Below, in pieces: positions 8,290 to 16,164 of a stretch of 64,000 nt of DNA. Numbering within the stretch: position 1 is the stretch's first letter; every line of letters begins with the position of its first letter. The position numbers and the translations under genes were made by a program. The stretch is from Porphyromonas sp. oral taxon 275 (GTDB lineage: Bacteria; Bacteroidota; Bacteroidia; Bacteroidales; Porphyromonadaceae), in assembly GCF_018127745.1 (NCBI RefSeq), contig NZ_CP072333.1, positions 1,426,001 to 1,490,000 of the forward strand. Reading direction: 5' to 3'. Under the pieces are notes generated by a model. That model worked only from the letters and a program-made list of their open reading frames with translations. It had not been told where the DNA came from and ran no database searches.

Positions 8290-9528
8290 CTAGAGGTAGA
8301 GACAGAGGGAGCTACCCAGCCCCCAGTGTAGCCTACGCGCCCGAGACATCTCGCCTGAGGCCGTAGGGAGACTATAGCCCGCAGGGCGATAGCTGAGCCC
8401 CAGAGGGAAGCTCAGTGCCAGCTGCGGGCAGACACGCCAGTAGGGCGTCGCCTCTAGCCCCATCGTCAGGGACCAGGTAGGAAACTCGGGGACAGGTACA
8501 CCTGGGAGGAGTGACTCAGCCCCCAGATGGCGCCGCAGCCCCAGCCAGGGGTGTACCCTTAGGCCGCGGTTGGCGTAGAGCTGCCAGTTGCGTCCCGCCC
8601 CGAGCCGTAGCTCGAGGGCCTGTGCCTGCCCCAGCACCTGCTGGTGGCCTCCCACGGCACGCAGCTCATCGAGGCTGAGGAGGAAGTGTCCACGAATGTA
8701 GTAGGCGGAGTCCGCCCAGGGGCGGTAGAGGGCAGCCAGCCCGAGGCTGCGGCTATAAAGACGCGCGTGGTCTCGGCGCCGCTCCATGCCATACTCCAGC
8801 TGCACGGGCAGCTCGAGCGTCAGCCGCGGGAGCTGCGCCTCGGCGTAGTGATGCGTGCGCAGGGCATAGCGCTTATCCCCGAAGAGCTGCCCCGTGATCC
8901 AGTAGCCGACATGCGCCGAGAGGATCCCGAGGCCAGCGCCAGCGACGACGTCGCCCAGCCAATGTCTATTGTTCATCATACGCCCCAGCCCTGTAGCGCC
9001 TGCGAGGCTATAGCTGAAGTAGGGCAACCAGGGGTAGCGCCCTCCATACTCGATATTGAGGACTTCGGCCGAGGCAAAGGCCATGGCCGTATGCCCCGAG
9101 GGGAAGGAATTGCGCGAGCTGCCATCGGGACGCTGCACGCGTGCCGTGTACTTGATCGCAGAGGTCAGGGCCAGCATCGTCGCCGTAGCGAAGGCATCGG
9201 CCGTCAGCGCTTGCCAAGGGCTACGCGAGACACCCTGCAGCCCGCCGAAACTCATCCCCAGCTGCACCGCCATCGGGGCGAACTGCAGGTAGTCGTCGTA
9301 GTGGTGGCGGAAGGTGGGTATATAGCCGTTGCGCAGCGCGCGTATATCCTTATTGTGCAGGCTCTGGATGAGGCCGAGGCTGACCAGCGGCACCGTCATC
9401 CGCAGCGTGGAGCGGAGGTCCTGCCGCACATACCAGGCGGTGCTATCGGCCTGCTGCGCCCTGAGCGGAGCGCTGAGGCTAGCGACACAGAGCACAAGGG
9501 CAAGGAGCGAACGAAGGGATACAAGCAT
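8290..9528 (-). CDS. PAP2-family phosphatase with C-terminal extension
   Basis: This 412-residue protein has a signal peptide from the ATG at 9528 (MLVSLRSLLALVLCVASLS, cleavage near RAQQ). The PAP2 phosphatase motifs are KYTARVQRP (residues about 127-135), SFPSGHTA with the catalytic His (about 142-149) and NNRHWLGDV (about 188-196). Relatives remove phosphate from lipid A or undecaprenyl diphosphate in the periplasm. The last 200 residues show alternating polar/hydrophobic, tyrosine-rich strands, which suggests an outer-membrane barrel or a beta-rich domain. It follows the ABC ATPase by 11 bp, yet nothing in it relates to zinc. Confidence 0.85.
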   Translation of the reverse strand: MLVSLRSLLALVLCVASLSAPLRAQQADSTAWYVRQDLRSTLRMTVPLVSLGLIQSLHNKDIRALRNGYIPTFRHHYDDYLQFAPMAVQLGMSFGGLQGVSRSPWQALTADAFATATMLALTSAIKYTARVQRPDGSSRNSFPSGHTAMAFASAEVLNIEYGGRYPWLPYFSYSLAGATGLGRMMNNRHWLGDVVAGAGLGILSAHVGYWITGQLFGDKRYALRTHHYAEAQLPRLTLELPVQLEYGMERRRDHARLYSRSLGLAALYRPWADSAYYIRGHFLLSLDELRAVGGHQQVLGQAQALELRLGAGRNWQLYANRGLRVHPWLGLRRHLGAESLLPGVPVPEFPTWSLTMGLEATPYWRVCPQLALSFPLGLSYRPAGYSLPTASGEMSRARRLHWGLGSSLCLYL

Positions 9529-9539
9529 AGCGTGATCTA

Positions 9540-10172
9540 CTAGAACTGTCCGAGGGCAAGCACCTGCCACTGATCCGAGGCCTCGCCCTGCAGGTCGTGC
9601 GTCACCAGCAGCAGCGTCGTCTCGCTGGGCACAAGGCGGTAGAGCAGCTCGTCGAACTGCTCGCGATACTTACGGTCGAGGAAGCTGAGCGGCTCATCCA
9701 GGATCAGCAACTCGGGCTGCGAGGCCAGCGCCCGAGCTAGCAGCGTGCGCTGCAGCTGCCCGCCGCTGAGCTGCCCGATGGGCTGCGCCAACAGCGAGGA
9801 GAGCCCCGCCTCGGCGGCGAGCTGCTCGACCGCCTCACGGCGCGCCCCACGCCCCCGGAGCTCGGCGGGCAGGCCCGAGTCGATGACCTCCTCGACGGAG
9901 ATGGGGAAGTGGCGATCCAGCTGGTTGATCTGCGGCAGGTAGCTCATCTCGAGCCGCGACGTCTCCTGTCCCGCGCGGTCGTAGCGTACCAGGCGCCCGC
10001 CTCTCAGGGGAATGAGCCCCAGGATAGTACGCATCAGCGTCGTCTTGCCACAGCCATTGGGGCCCGTGATCGCCCAGTGGGCGCCACGCTCCACGCTCCA
10101 GTCGAAGTGCTCCCGCACGAGCGTATCGGAGTAGCCGAGACTGGCATCCTCCAGCTTGATGATCCTTGGCAT
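9540..10172 (-). CDS. ABC transporter ATP-binding protein, zinc/manganese type
   Basis: This 210-residue ATPase carries Walker A GPNGCGKTT (about residues 38-46), the signature LSGGQLQR (about 138-145), Walker B LLILDEP and the switch His in VTHD. Its size and its position 24 bp after a ZnuA-like binding lipoprotein suggest the ATPase of a zinc or manganese importer (ZnuC/MntB group). No ZnuB-like permease follows; the next gene is a PAP2 phosphatase. The membrane subunit must therefore be encoded elsewhere, or the assignment is looser than it looks. Confidence 0.88.
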   Translation of the reverse strand: MPRIIKLEDASLGYSDTLVREHFDWSVERGAHWAITGPNGCGKTTLMRTILGLIPLRGGRLVRYDRAGQETSRLEMSYLPQINQLDRHFPISVEEVIDSGLPAELRGRGARREAVEQLAAEAGLSSLLAQPIGQLSGGQLQRTLLARALASQPELLILDEPLSFLDRKYREQFDELLYRLVPSETTLLLVTHDLQGEASDQWQVLALGQF

Positions 10173-10196
10173 AGCTGCTCTTACTTGATTAGGGAC

Positions 10197-11057
10197 TTAG
10201 TTCGCGGCCAGTGCCTGGGCGATACGGCGCAGCTCGCCCTGCCAGTCGGCGCTGAGGGGCCTGATGGTCACGGTACGCGCGCCAAGCTCCTGGGCGATGC
10301 TCTGGACGATCTTGCTATCGAACTCCTGCTGCACGAAGACGACACGTACCCCAGCGGCGCGCGCCTTGGCCACGATCTCCGCGACATGACGGGGCGAGGG
10401 CTCCTTGCCGTCCTCCTCCACCACCAGCTGGGTGAAGCCCCATTCCTCTGCGAACTCTGAGAGCGAGGGGTGATAGATGACGAAGGCCGAGGAGCTGCGC
10501 CCACGGAGCGTCGTCTCGAGCTCGGTCTGCAGTGCGTCGAGCTGTGCCGTGAGCGCCTGATGACGCTCACGGTAGCGGGCTGAGTCTTGGGGGCTAAGCT
10601 CGAGGAGGCCCACGAGCGCTGCGCTCGCCAGAGCACGCAGCCCGCGCACACTGGTCCAGTAGTGCGGGTCGTGGACAAGGCCATCCGCCCCATGGCTATG
10701 CCCGGCGTGCTTTGCCTCCAGGCCTGCATCGAGGCGATAGAGCTTGAGCTCGGGGTTCTGCGTCTTGATCCGCTCGACCCAGCTGCGCTCGAAGCCCAAG
10801 TCCCCGACATAGAAGAATCCCTTGCTCTCGGCTAGGGCACGTATGTCCTGCGTCGTGGGCTCGTAGTTCTCTGGGCTCGCTCCCTGCGGCAGGAGCGTCG
10901 TCACCTCGGCCTCCTCGCCCGCTAGACGCGAGAGGATATCAGCAGCAGGCGCGATGGTCGCCGTGAGCTGCATCGGGCCTGACACCCGTGCGGCGGGTCG
11001 GCAGCCCGAGAAGAGGACGAGCAGCGCGAGGGAGAGGAGAAGTGCAAGACCTTTCAT
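10197..11057 (-). CDS. znuA: Zinc ABC transporter substrate-binding lipoprotein (ZnuA-like)
   Basis: This 286-residue cluster A-I solute-binding protein has a lipoprotein signal (LLVLFSGC, Cys at about residue 19). A His-rich loop HAGHSHGADGLVHDPHYW (about residues 115-132) is typical of zinc-specific members. ENYEPTTQD and the late HVAEI/QEFDSK regions match ZnuA-like folds. It should capture zinc in the periplasm for the ATPase encoded 24 bp downstream. The His loop is short compared with E. coli ZnuA. No zinc-responsive operator was recognised upstream. Confidence 0.88.
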   Translation of the reverse strand: MKGLALLLSLALLVLFSGCRPAARVSGPMQLTATIAPAADILSRLAGEEAEVTTLLPQGASPENYEPTTQDIRALAESKGFFYVGDLGFERSWVERIKTQNPELKLYRLDAGLEAKHAGHSHGADGLVHDPHYWTSVRGLRALASAALVGLLELSPQDSARYRERHQALTAQLDALQTELETTLRGRSSSAFVIYHPSLSEFAEEWGFTQLVVEEDGKEPSPRHVAEIVAKARAAGVRVVFVQQEFDSKIVQSIAQELGARTVTIRPLSADWQGELRRIAQALAAN

Positions 11058-11122
11058 AGGGAGGGGAATCTGATAGGGTAGATGAATGGGGCGACGAAGG
11101 GCACGAGCAGGCTAGGCAGCGC

Positions 11123-12094
11123 CTACTGGTGCCACCAGCGACGCAGGGCCTCACGGCTCGTGGGGGACTCGGTCTCGGCGGCCTCCTCGACGGCATCGGG
11201 CAGGTGATAGAAGAAGTCCAGCCCTGTGCGCTGCTCCAGTTCGCGTACCGAGAGGGTCAGCGAAGGGATCTGCACGCTAGGGCCGTAGCTGCGGTGCTCC
11301 GTCCAGAAGGCTATGGCGTGGTACTGCCCGCCCTTGCGTGCCAGTACGGCCATCCAGTAGTAGCGCGGGACGACGACACGCCCCTTCATACGCTTCGGCT
11401 CGATCTGTCCATCGGCTATGGTGCCGCCCTTGGCGACGTAGAGCGTATCGCAGAGCCCTCTGTCGTCGGCCCAGTCCTGCACGCGGCGCTCTAGGCGATG
11501 CCAGATGCCGGCATTGTGCGCCTGCAGCTGGGGGCTCATATTGGTGTAGTAGAAGGTCTGCTCATTGGCCCCGGGCGAATAGACACGGTCCTCCGAGGCG
11601 ACGAGGTGCCCACGGCTGTAGCCGCTGCGACGGAAGAAGCTCGCGGTATTGTAGCGGGCGGGTACCTTGGGGTCCCAAGCCCAGGCCTCACTGCGGCTGA
11701 CCTCCTTGACAGCCGTCTCGGGCGTGAAGGAAAAGCAGACCCAGCGGGCATGCAGGCGGGTGACGTCGTACTCCAGCGAATAGGTCACACGCCCCGAGGC
11801 GCGATGCGTGACGTAGTAGTTGGCATTGCCTCCCGCCAGTCGCGGCATCTCCAGCAGCGTCGTATCCCCATTGATGATCTCATCCTCGATTGCCCCGAGC
11901 GGTGTGTAGGGTGAGGTGCACACCGTGCTATCCCCCGCCTGCCCTAGGGTCTGAGTCCCCACGGAGGGTGCGGCGGCCTCCGAGCGCGAGAGCGCGCGGT
12001 AGCCTAGATAGCCTAGTAGGATCAGTAAGAGCGGCAGGAGCCTGCCGAGCTTCCCCCACCCCTTAACCTTAGCTGTACGTCTACGTCGAGCCAT
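11123..12094 (-). CDS. Membrane-anchored DNA/RNA non-specific endonuclease
   Basis: This 323-residue NUC1-type (beta-beta-alpha metal) nuclease has a basic N-terminus, one membrane helix at about residues 16-31 and a catalytic domain from about residue 90. The active-site motif is YSRGHLVASEDR, where family members usually have DRGH; the His and the later Asn in NMSPQLQAHNAGIWHRLE are present. The Asp-to-Ser change in the DRGH motif is seen in some Bacteroidetes homologues as I recall. It probably degrades nucleic acid outside the cytoplasm. It starts 15 bp after the acyl-CoA synthetase stop. Confidence 0.87.
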   Translation of the reverse strand: MARRRRTAKVKGWGKLGRLLPLLLILLGYLGYRALSRSEAAAPSVGTQTLGQAGDSTVCTSPYTPLGAIEDEIINGDTTLLEMPRLAGGNANYYVTHRASGRVTYSLEYDVTRLHARWVCFSFTPETAVKEVSRSEAWAWDPKVPARYNTASFFRRSGYSRGHLVASEDRVYSPGANEQTFYYTNMSPQLQAHNAGIWHRLERRVQDWADDRGLCDTLYVAKGGTIADGQIEPKRMKGRVVVPRYYWMAVLARKGGQYHAIAFWTEHRSYGPSVQIPSLTLSVRELEQRTGLDFFYHLPDAVEEAAETESPTSREALRRWWHQ

Positions 12095-12109
12095 GCGCCG
12101 TACTACTCC

Positions 12110-13786
12110 TTATTTATATAGGTAGCGACGTATGCTCTGCTTGGGCGTCTTCTCGAAGGGCTCCTCACGCAGCTCGAAGCGCTGGATCTGCTCGTAGCTC
12201 CCCACCTGGGCGTTGAGTGCGGCACGCTGGGCCTGGATCTGCTGCCAGCCCTCCTCGAGCGTAAGGCCATGCTCCTGGAGGAGCTGCTTATTAGGCACGA
12301 TGAGCGCCTCCAGCTTGCCCTCACGCATCAGCACGAGGCTCTCCTGCACATAGGGCAGCAAGCCGATCTTAGCCTCGATCTCCTCGGGGTAGATGTTCTG
12401 CCCGCTAGGCCCGAGGAGCATCGCCTTGGAGCGTCCACGGATGTAGAGGAAGTGGTCGCTGTCCATCGTCCCGAGGTCGCCCGTACGCATCCAGCCGTCC
12501 TCGGTGAAGAGCTGGGCCGTCTGCTCGGGATTCTTGTAGTAGCCCATGCAGACGTTCTCCCCGCGCACCTGGATCTCGCCTATGGTGGCATCCTGCTCCT
12601 CAGCGTGCTCGCCCTCGAGGGGAGCGATACGCGCCTCCATGTAGGGGTGCAGCACACGGCCGCAGGAGCGCAGGCGCCACTCATCGGCCCCGATATAGGA
12701 GATAAGGGGGGCACACTCGGTCATCCCGTAGCCGACGGTGATGGGGAAGCCGATGCGCTTGAGGAAGGCACCGACCTCGGGATTGAGCGCAGCGCCGCCT
12801 ACGACGACTTGGCGGAAGGCTCCGCCGAGGCCCTCGGTGAGCTGCTGGCGCACCTTGCGGTAGACGATATTGCGGAGGAAGGGCAGGGCGAGCATGAAGC
12901 GTACCTTGCGCGACTTCAGCACGGGCTGCAGGGTATTCTGGTAGATCTTCTCCAGCACAAGGGGCACGGAGATGACGATCGTGGGGCGCACCTTGCGGAA
13001 GGCTGCCCCGAGGATCTTGGGCGAGGGAACCTTACCGAGCACGACGACGCGCGTGCCGCTAGCCATAGCTAAGCAGAGATTGATCATGCAGCTATAGACG
13101 TGCGCCATGGGGAGGAAGCAGAGGAGTACCTCTCCGGGGTTGATGATCTTGCGCTCCATGCAGAAGACGAGGTTGCCCGCGAAGTTATTCCCCGAAAGCA
13201 TCACGCCCTTGCTGAAGCCCGTCGTCCCCGAGGTGTAGTTCAGTACGAGGAGCTCGTCATTGGGCGTATGGTAGTAGCTAAGCTCCTCGGGACGCATCCC
13301 CTCGGGGTAGCGTGCCTGATGCTGGGCGCGTGCCTCCTCGAGCTGACGCTGGAGCGCCTCTTGTCCCTCAGGGCTGTAGAGCGCCGTCCCCTCCTGGAAG
13401 TCCACCACGGCCGTGAGCGCGGGATTGAGCTCGGGGCGCATCTGCTCCCACAGCTTGGCATTGATCCCTAGGATACGCGCCTCAGAGTGGCTGATGATCT
13501 GCTGGGCATCAGCAGGGGGGAAGTCCTGTAGGATGGGGACGATGACGGCGCCGTAGGTGATGGTTGCCAGGAAGAAGATCCCCCATTCGGCAGAGTCCTT
13601 ACCCATGAGGGCAACCTTCTCGCCACGCTGCAGTCCCTGGGCGGCAAAGAAGCTATGCCAGCGGTCAATCTCATCGGCCATTCCCCCGAAGGTATAGGCT
13701 CGTCCCTCGTAGTTCTCCATCGCGGGCAGGTCCCAGTGCTTGCGGAAGCTGTCCTCAAAGAGCGAAATAAAGTTCTTAGCTATCAT
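12110..13786 (-). CDS. Long-chain acyl-CoA synthetase (AMP-binding)
   Basis: This 558-residue ANL-superfamily enzyme activates fatty acids with ATP and CoA via an acyl-adenylate. Motifs: P-loop YTSGTTGFSKGVMLS (about residues 180-194), VGYGMTECAPLI (A5 region), WMRTGDLGTMD (A7/A8) and a C-terminal lid with the catalytic Lys in FEKTPKQSIRR. It lacks a signal peptide and is likely cytoplasmic or membrane-peripheral. It is the first gene of a run leading into the nuclease and the zinc transporter genes. A TATCTTTG promoter lies about 155 bp upstream, leaving a long leader in which I see no clear structure. Confidence 0.92.
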   Translation of the reverse strand: MIAKNFISLFEDSFRKHWDLPAMENYEGRAYTFGGMADEIDRWHSFFAAQGLQRGEKVALMGKDSAEWGIFFLATITYGAVIVPILQDFPPADAQQIISHSEARILGINAKLWEQMRPELNPALTAVVDFQEGTALYSPEGQEALQRQLEEARAQHQARYPEGMRPEELSYYHTPNDELLVLNYTSGTTGFSKGVMLSGNNFAGNLVFCMERKIINPGEVLLCFLPMAHVYSCMINLCLAMASGTRVVVLGKVPSPKILGAAFRKVRPTIVISVPLVLEKIYQNTLQPVLKSRKVRFMLALPFLRNIVYRKVRQQLTEGLGGAFRQVVVGGAALNPEVGAFLKRIGFPITVGYGMTECAPLISYIGADEWRLRSCGRVLHPYMEARIAPLEGEHAEEQDATIGEIQVRGENVCMGYYKNPEQTAQLFTEDGWMRTGDLGTMDSDHFLYIRGRSKAMLLGPSGQNIYPEEIEAKIGLLPYVQESLVLMREGKLEALIVPNKQLLQEHGLTLEEGWQQIQAQRAALNAQVGSYEQIQRFELREEPFEKTPKQSIRRYLYK

Positions 13787-13939
13787 CAGCTGTTATCTAG
13801 TCGTCAGTCTTTAGGTTGATCGGCACAGAAGACGCACCCCCAGCCCCACTAGGGCCAGGCGCCATCCTAATATATAAAGGGGAGCAAATGCTCCTCCCTC
13901 GAGGAGCGCGCTAGCACTAGCACCTACTTCCTCTAATAA

Positions 13940-13947
13940 CAAAGATA
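13940..13947 (-). promoter_or_regulatory. Bacteroidetes -7 element before acyl-CoA synthetase
   Basis: The minus strand reads TATCTTTG, matching TAnnTTTG. It sits just downstream of the tonB terminator, as expected for a fresh start site. Confidence 0.6.
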
Positions 13948-13958
13948 CTAAATAGCCA

Positions 13959-14003
13959 CAAAAGAGCGAGGTCAGCCCCCTGTATCGGGAGGCTGACCTC
14001 GCT
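13959..14003 (-). terminator. Terminator of tonB
   Basis: On the minus strand AGCGAGGTCAGCC pairs with GGCTGACCTCGCT around a short loop and is followed by CTTTTGTGG. It lies about 35 bp after the tonB stop. Confidence 0.8.
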
Positions 14004-14037
14004 GTCTATAGCTGGCGCCAGAGGCGCTACTGTGGTA

Positions 14038-14745
14038 TTACTGCAGGCGGAAGACTACGGGCACGATGAAGCGCGTACGTACGGCCTTACCCTGCTGGCG
14101 ACCAGGCTTCCACTTAGGCATAGCCTTGACCACACGGACTGCCTCCCTATCGAGCTCGGGGTCTACGCCCTTGATGGTCTCAACCTGAGAGGCGGAGCCA
14201 TCACGCTCTACGACGAAGCGAACCATGACCTTACCCTGGATACCGTTGTCCACGGCGCGCTCGGGGTACTGGATATTCTTGGCCAGGTACTTCATGAAGG
14301 CTTCCATCCCACCGGGGAACTCAGGCTGCTCCTCTACGATCTCGAAGACGGTCTGGTCTACCTCTTCATCGGTGTTGACGTTCTTAGTCCCGAGGGGGAT
14401 ATTGGGAGGAGGAAGGGGCTTATCCTGGTCTGCGGAGACGAAGGATGGCTTGATGACCTCCTTGTTGTTATCCACGACCTTGAACTCCTCAGGCAGCTGG
14501 ACCTCGGTCTGCTGTGCCTGCTGGGGCTCTGGTTCGGGTTCGTCGGGCTTCTGCTCGTCCTGGATGTTCATCACCTCATCGATATCCTTGAGGTCAAGCC
14601 CCGAAGAGGTATTCGTAGCCTGTGCGACGGAACTGCGCCACTCCAAGCTGACGAACACTACAGAGAGAGCTACCAGTAGTCCGAGCAGGAGCGACAGGCC
14701 TTTGCCACGCTCGAGGTCTGCCTTGGGGGACTTCTTGATTTCCAT
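14038..14745 (-). CDS. tonB: Energy transducer TonB
   Basis: This 235-residue TonB has one N-terminal membrane helix (about residues 17-37). A Pro/Glu-rich periplasmic spacer (DEQKPDEPEPEPQQAQQ) follows, then the TonB C-terminal domain from about residue 145. Visible motifs are GGMEAFMKYLAKNIQYP, GKVMVRFVVERDGS and the terminal KWKPGRQQGKAVRTRF. It carries energy from ExbB/ExbD to outer-membrane receptors such as the SusC at 40-43 kb. It is a single-gene transcription unit with its own TATATTTG promoter and terminator. Confidence 0.93.
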   Translation of the reverse strand: MEIKKSPKADLERGKGLSLLLGLLVALSVVFVSLEWRSSVAQATNTSSGLDLKDIDEVMNIQDEQKPDEPEPEPQQAQQTEVQLPEEFKVVDNNKEVIKPSFVSADQDKPLPPPNIPLGTKNVNTDEEVDQTVFEIVEEQPEFPGGMEAFMKYLAKNIQYPERAVDNGIQGKVMVRFVVERDGSASQVETIKGVDPELDREAVRVVKAMPKWKPGRQQGKAVRTRFIVPVVFRLQ

Positions 14746-14824
14746 TACTGCTACACTTTATAGTTGTGATACATACGTACGCTCCCGCAAAGGGTGGGAG
14801 ACGACTTAGTTACTTTTCTGAGGG

Positions 14825-14832
14825 CAAATATA
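14825..14832 (-). promoter_or_regulatory. Bacteroidetes -7 element of tonB
   Basis: The minus strand reads TATATTTG, about 80 bp before the tonB ATG, in an AT-rich island. Confidence 0.65.
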
Positions 14833-15163
14833 CGAATATATTTTTGTTCCACACACAGGCACAGACAGCTGCTGCACCCAGCGCGAGGGAGCGCCCTCGA
14901 CCACAGGGTGCCTAGCCTGGGCTAGACCCTCGTGGGAGCTGGACGATCGGCGGGGTCTTCGGCTGCTCGGGGGCGGGCCTTCTGTGCCGCCCCTAGCCTA
15001 TCCTTGTATATAACGTACACGCGCGAGCTCTAGTATCACAGCTTCCACAGAGCGCTCACCTCCCTCAGAGTACCGCAAGGAGCTCGGGGCCCGAGGCGAG
15101 GCATAGGCCGCACACCCAGCCCCTCAGGCAGGCAGCAGCACCTTCTCCTAGGAGGTAGCGCGC

Positions 15164-15249
15164 CCGAGGGATATCCGTCAGCGCGCTGAGGGATATCCCT
15201 CGGCGCCATGAGGGACATCCATCAGGAGGCTGAGGGATACCCCTCACAG
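15164..15249. repeat. Quadruple 22-bp palindrome cluster 2
   Basis: Units start at 15166, 15188, 15210 and 15232, all 22 bp apart. Cores are GATATC, GATATC, GACATC and GATACC. The cluster lies about 90 bp before the rplY -7 element. Confidence 0.9.
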
Positions 15250-15337
15250 GCGTCCCCAGCTAGGTGGGAGCGAGCTCCCAAGGCTCGGCGCGCAGGTCGC
15301 GCCCGAGCTCGTGCTGGGATAAGTCCGTAATTTATCG

Positions 15338-15345
15338 TACCTTTG
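15338..15345 (+). promoter_or_regulatory. Bacteroidetes -7 element of rplY
   Basis: TACCTTTG in an AT-rich context, about 117 bp before the rplY ATG. Confidence 0.75.
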
Positions 15346-15369
15346 CGGCGTTTTACGATTGTCTCGGAG

Positions 15370-15408
15370 ACGAGCAGCCTGAGCCCAGAGCGCTGGTCTC
15401 AGACTCGT
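15370..15408 (+). promoter_or_regulatory. Leader hairpin upstream of rplY
   Basis: Within the rplY leader, ACGAG pairs with CTCGT. Nested inside, CTGAG pairs with CTCAG and CCAG with CTGG, giving a stem of about 14 bp with small interruptions. Ribosomal-protein leaders often bind the protein they encode, so an autoregulatory site is possible but not shown. Confidence 0.35.
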
Positions 15409-15461
15409 GTGATGGGAAATTAGAAGACACTAATTTTGAGTAACACATTATTAAGAACAGA

Positions 15462-16037
15462 ATGAAGACATTCGCACTCAGCGGTGAGCTCCGCACCGAG
15501 CTCGGCAAGAAGGCCTCCAAGGGCCTGCGCGCAGGTGACCAGATCCCTGCAGTCCTCTACGGAGGCAACGACGTGGTTCACTTCACGGTTAGCCAGGAGG
15601 CTGTCCGCAACCTCGTCTACTCGCCCGACATCTTCGTTATCGACCTCACCATAGGCGGCAAGACGGTCAAGGCCATCCTCAAGGACCTTCAGTTCCACCC
15701 CGTCTCCGACGCGATCCTGCACCTCGACTTCCTCCAGGTAGAGGAAGGTAAGGCTATCGTCATGGAAGTACCCGTCGTCCTCACCGGCCACGCCGAAGGT
15801 GTGAAGGCAGGGGGTAAGCTCAGCCTCGAGATGCGTAAGCTCAAGGTACGCGCACCCTACACGGAGATCCCCGAGCAGCTCTTCATCGACGTCACCGAGC
15901 TTGGTCTGGGTAAGACCATCCAGGTCGGTGCCCTCAGCTTCGATGGCCTCGAGATCATCAACGCTAAGAACGCTGTCGTCTGTGCCGTCAAGCTCACCCG
16001 TGCTGCACGTGGTGCTATGGCCAAGAGCGGCAAGTAA
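15462..16037 (+). CDS. rplY: 50S ribosomal protein L25 / general stress protein Ctc
   Basis: This 191-residue protein is the long, two-domain (CTC/TL5) form of L25. An N-terminal 5S-rRNA-binding domain (MKTFALSGELRTELGKKASKGLR to about residue 92) is followed by the C-terminal TL5 beta domain. It binds 5S rRNA in the central protuberance of the large subunit. The ATG at 15462 follows a leader of about 115 nt with a hairpin and a clear -7 element. The gene ends 41 bp before a stem-loop terminator and is a single-gene unit. Codon use is strongly biased, as expected for a highly expressed gene. Confidence 0.95.
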   Translation: MKTFALSGELRTELGKKASKGLRAGDQIPAVLYGGNDVVHFTVSQEAVRNLVYSPDIFVIDLTIGGKTVKAILKDLQFHPVSDAILHLDFLQVEEGKAIVMEVPVVLTGHAEGVKAGGKLSLEMRKLKVRAPYTEIPEQLFIDVTELGLGKTIQVGALSFDGLEIINAKNAVVCAVKLTRAARGAMAKSGK

Positions 16038-16078
16038 GCTCTCCCACGCGCGTCCCACGGACGCAAGTGCTATACTAC

Positions 16079-16112
16079 GAGAGGCTGCTCCATACCGATG
16101 GGGCAGCCTCTC
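16079..16112 (+). terminator. Terminator of rplY
   Basis: GAGAGGCTGC (16079-16088) pairs with GCAGCCTCTC (16103-16112) and is followed by TACCTTC. It lies 41 bp after the rplY stop. Confidence 0.7.
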
Positions 16113-16164
16113 TACCTTCAGCCCGCGCGCAGCTCAGCCGCACGGCCTATCATCACCGATCATC

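Larger units (their letters stand above)
14746..15461. other. Divergent intergenic region tonB / rplY
   Basis: This stretch holds the tonB promoter (14825-14832), a quadruple palindrome cluster (15164-15249), the rplY promoter (15338-15345) and a leader hairpin (15370-15408). The GC-rich part from about 14860 to 15160 shows nothing I can interpret. Confidence 0.6.
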
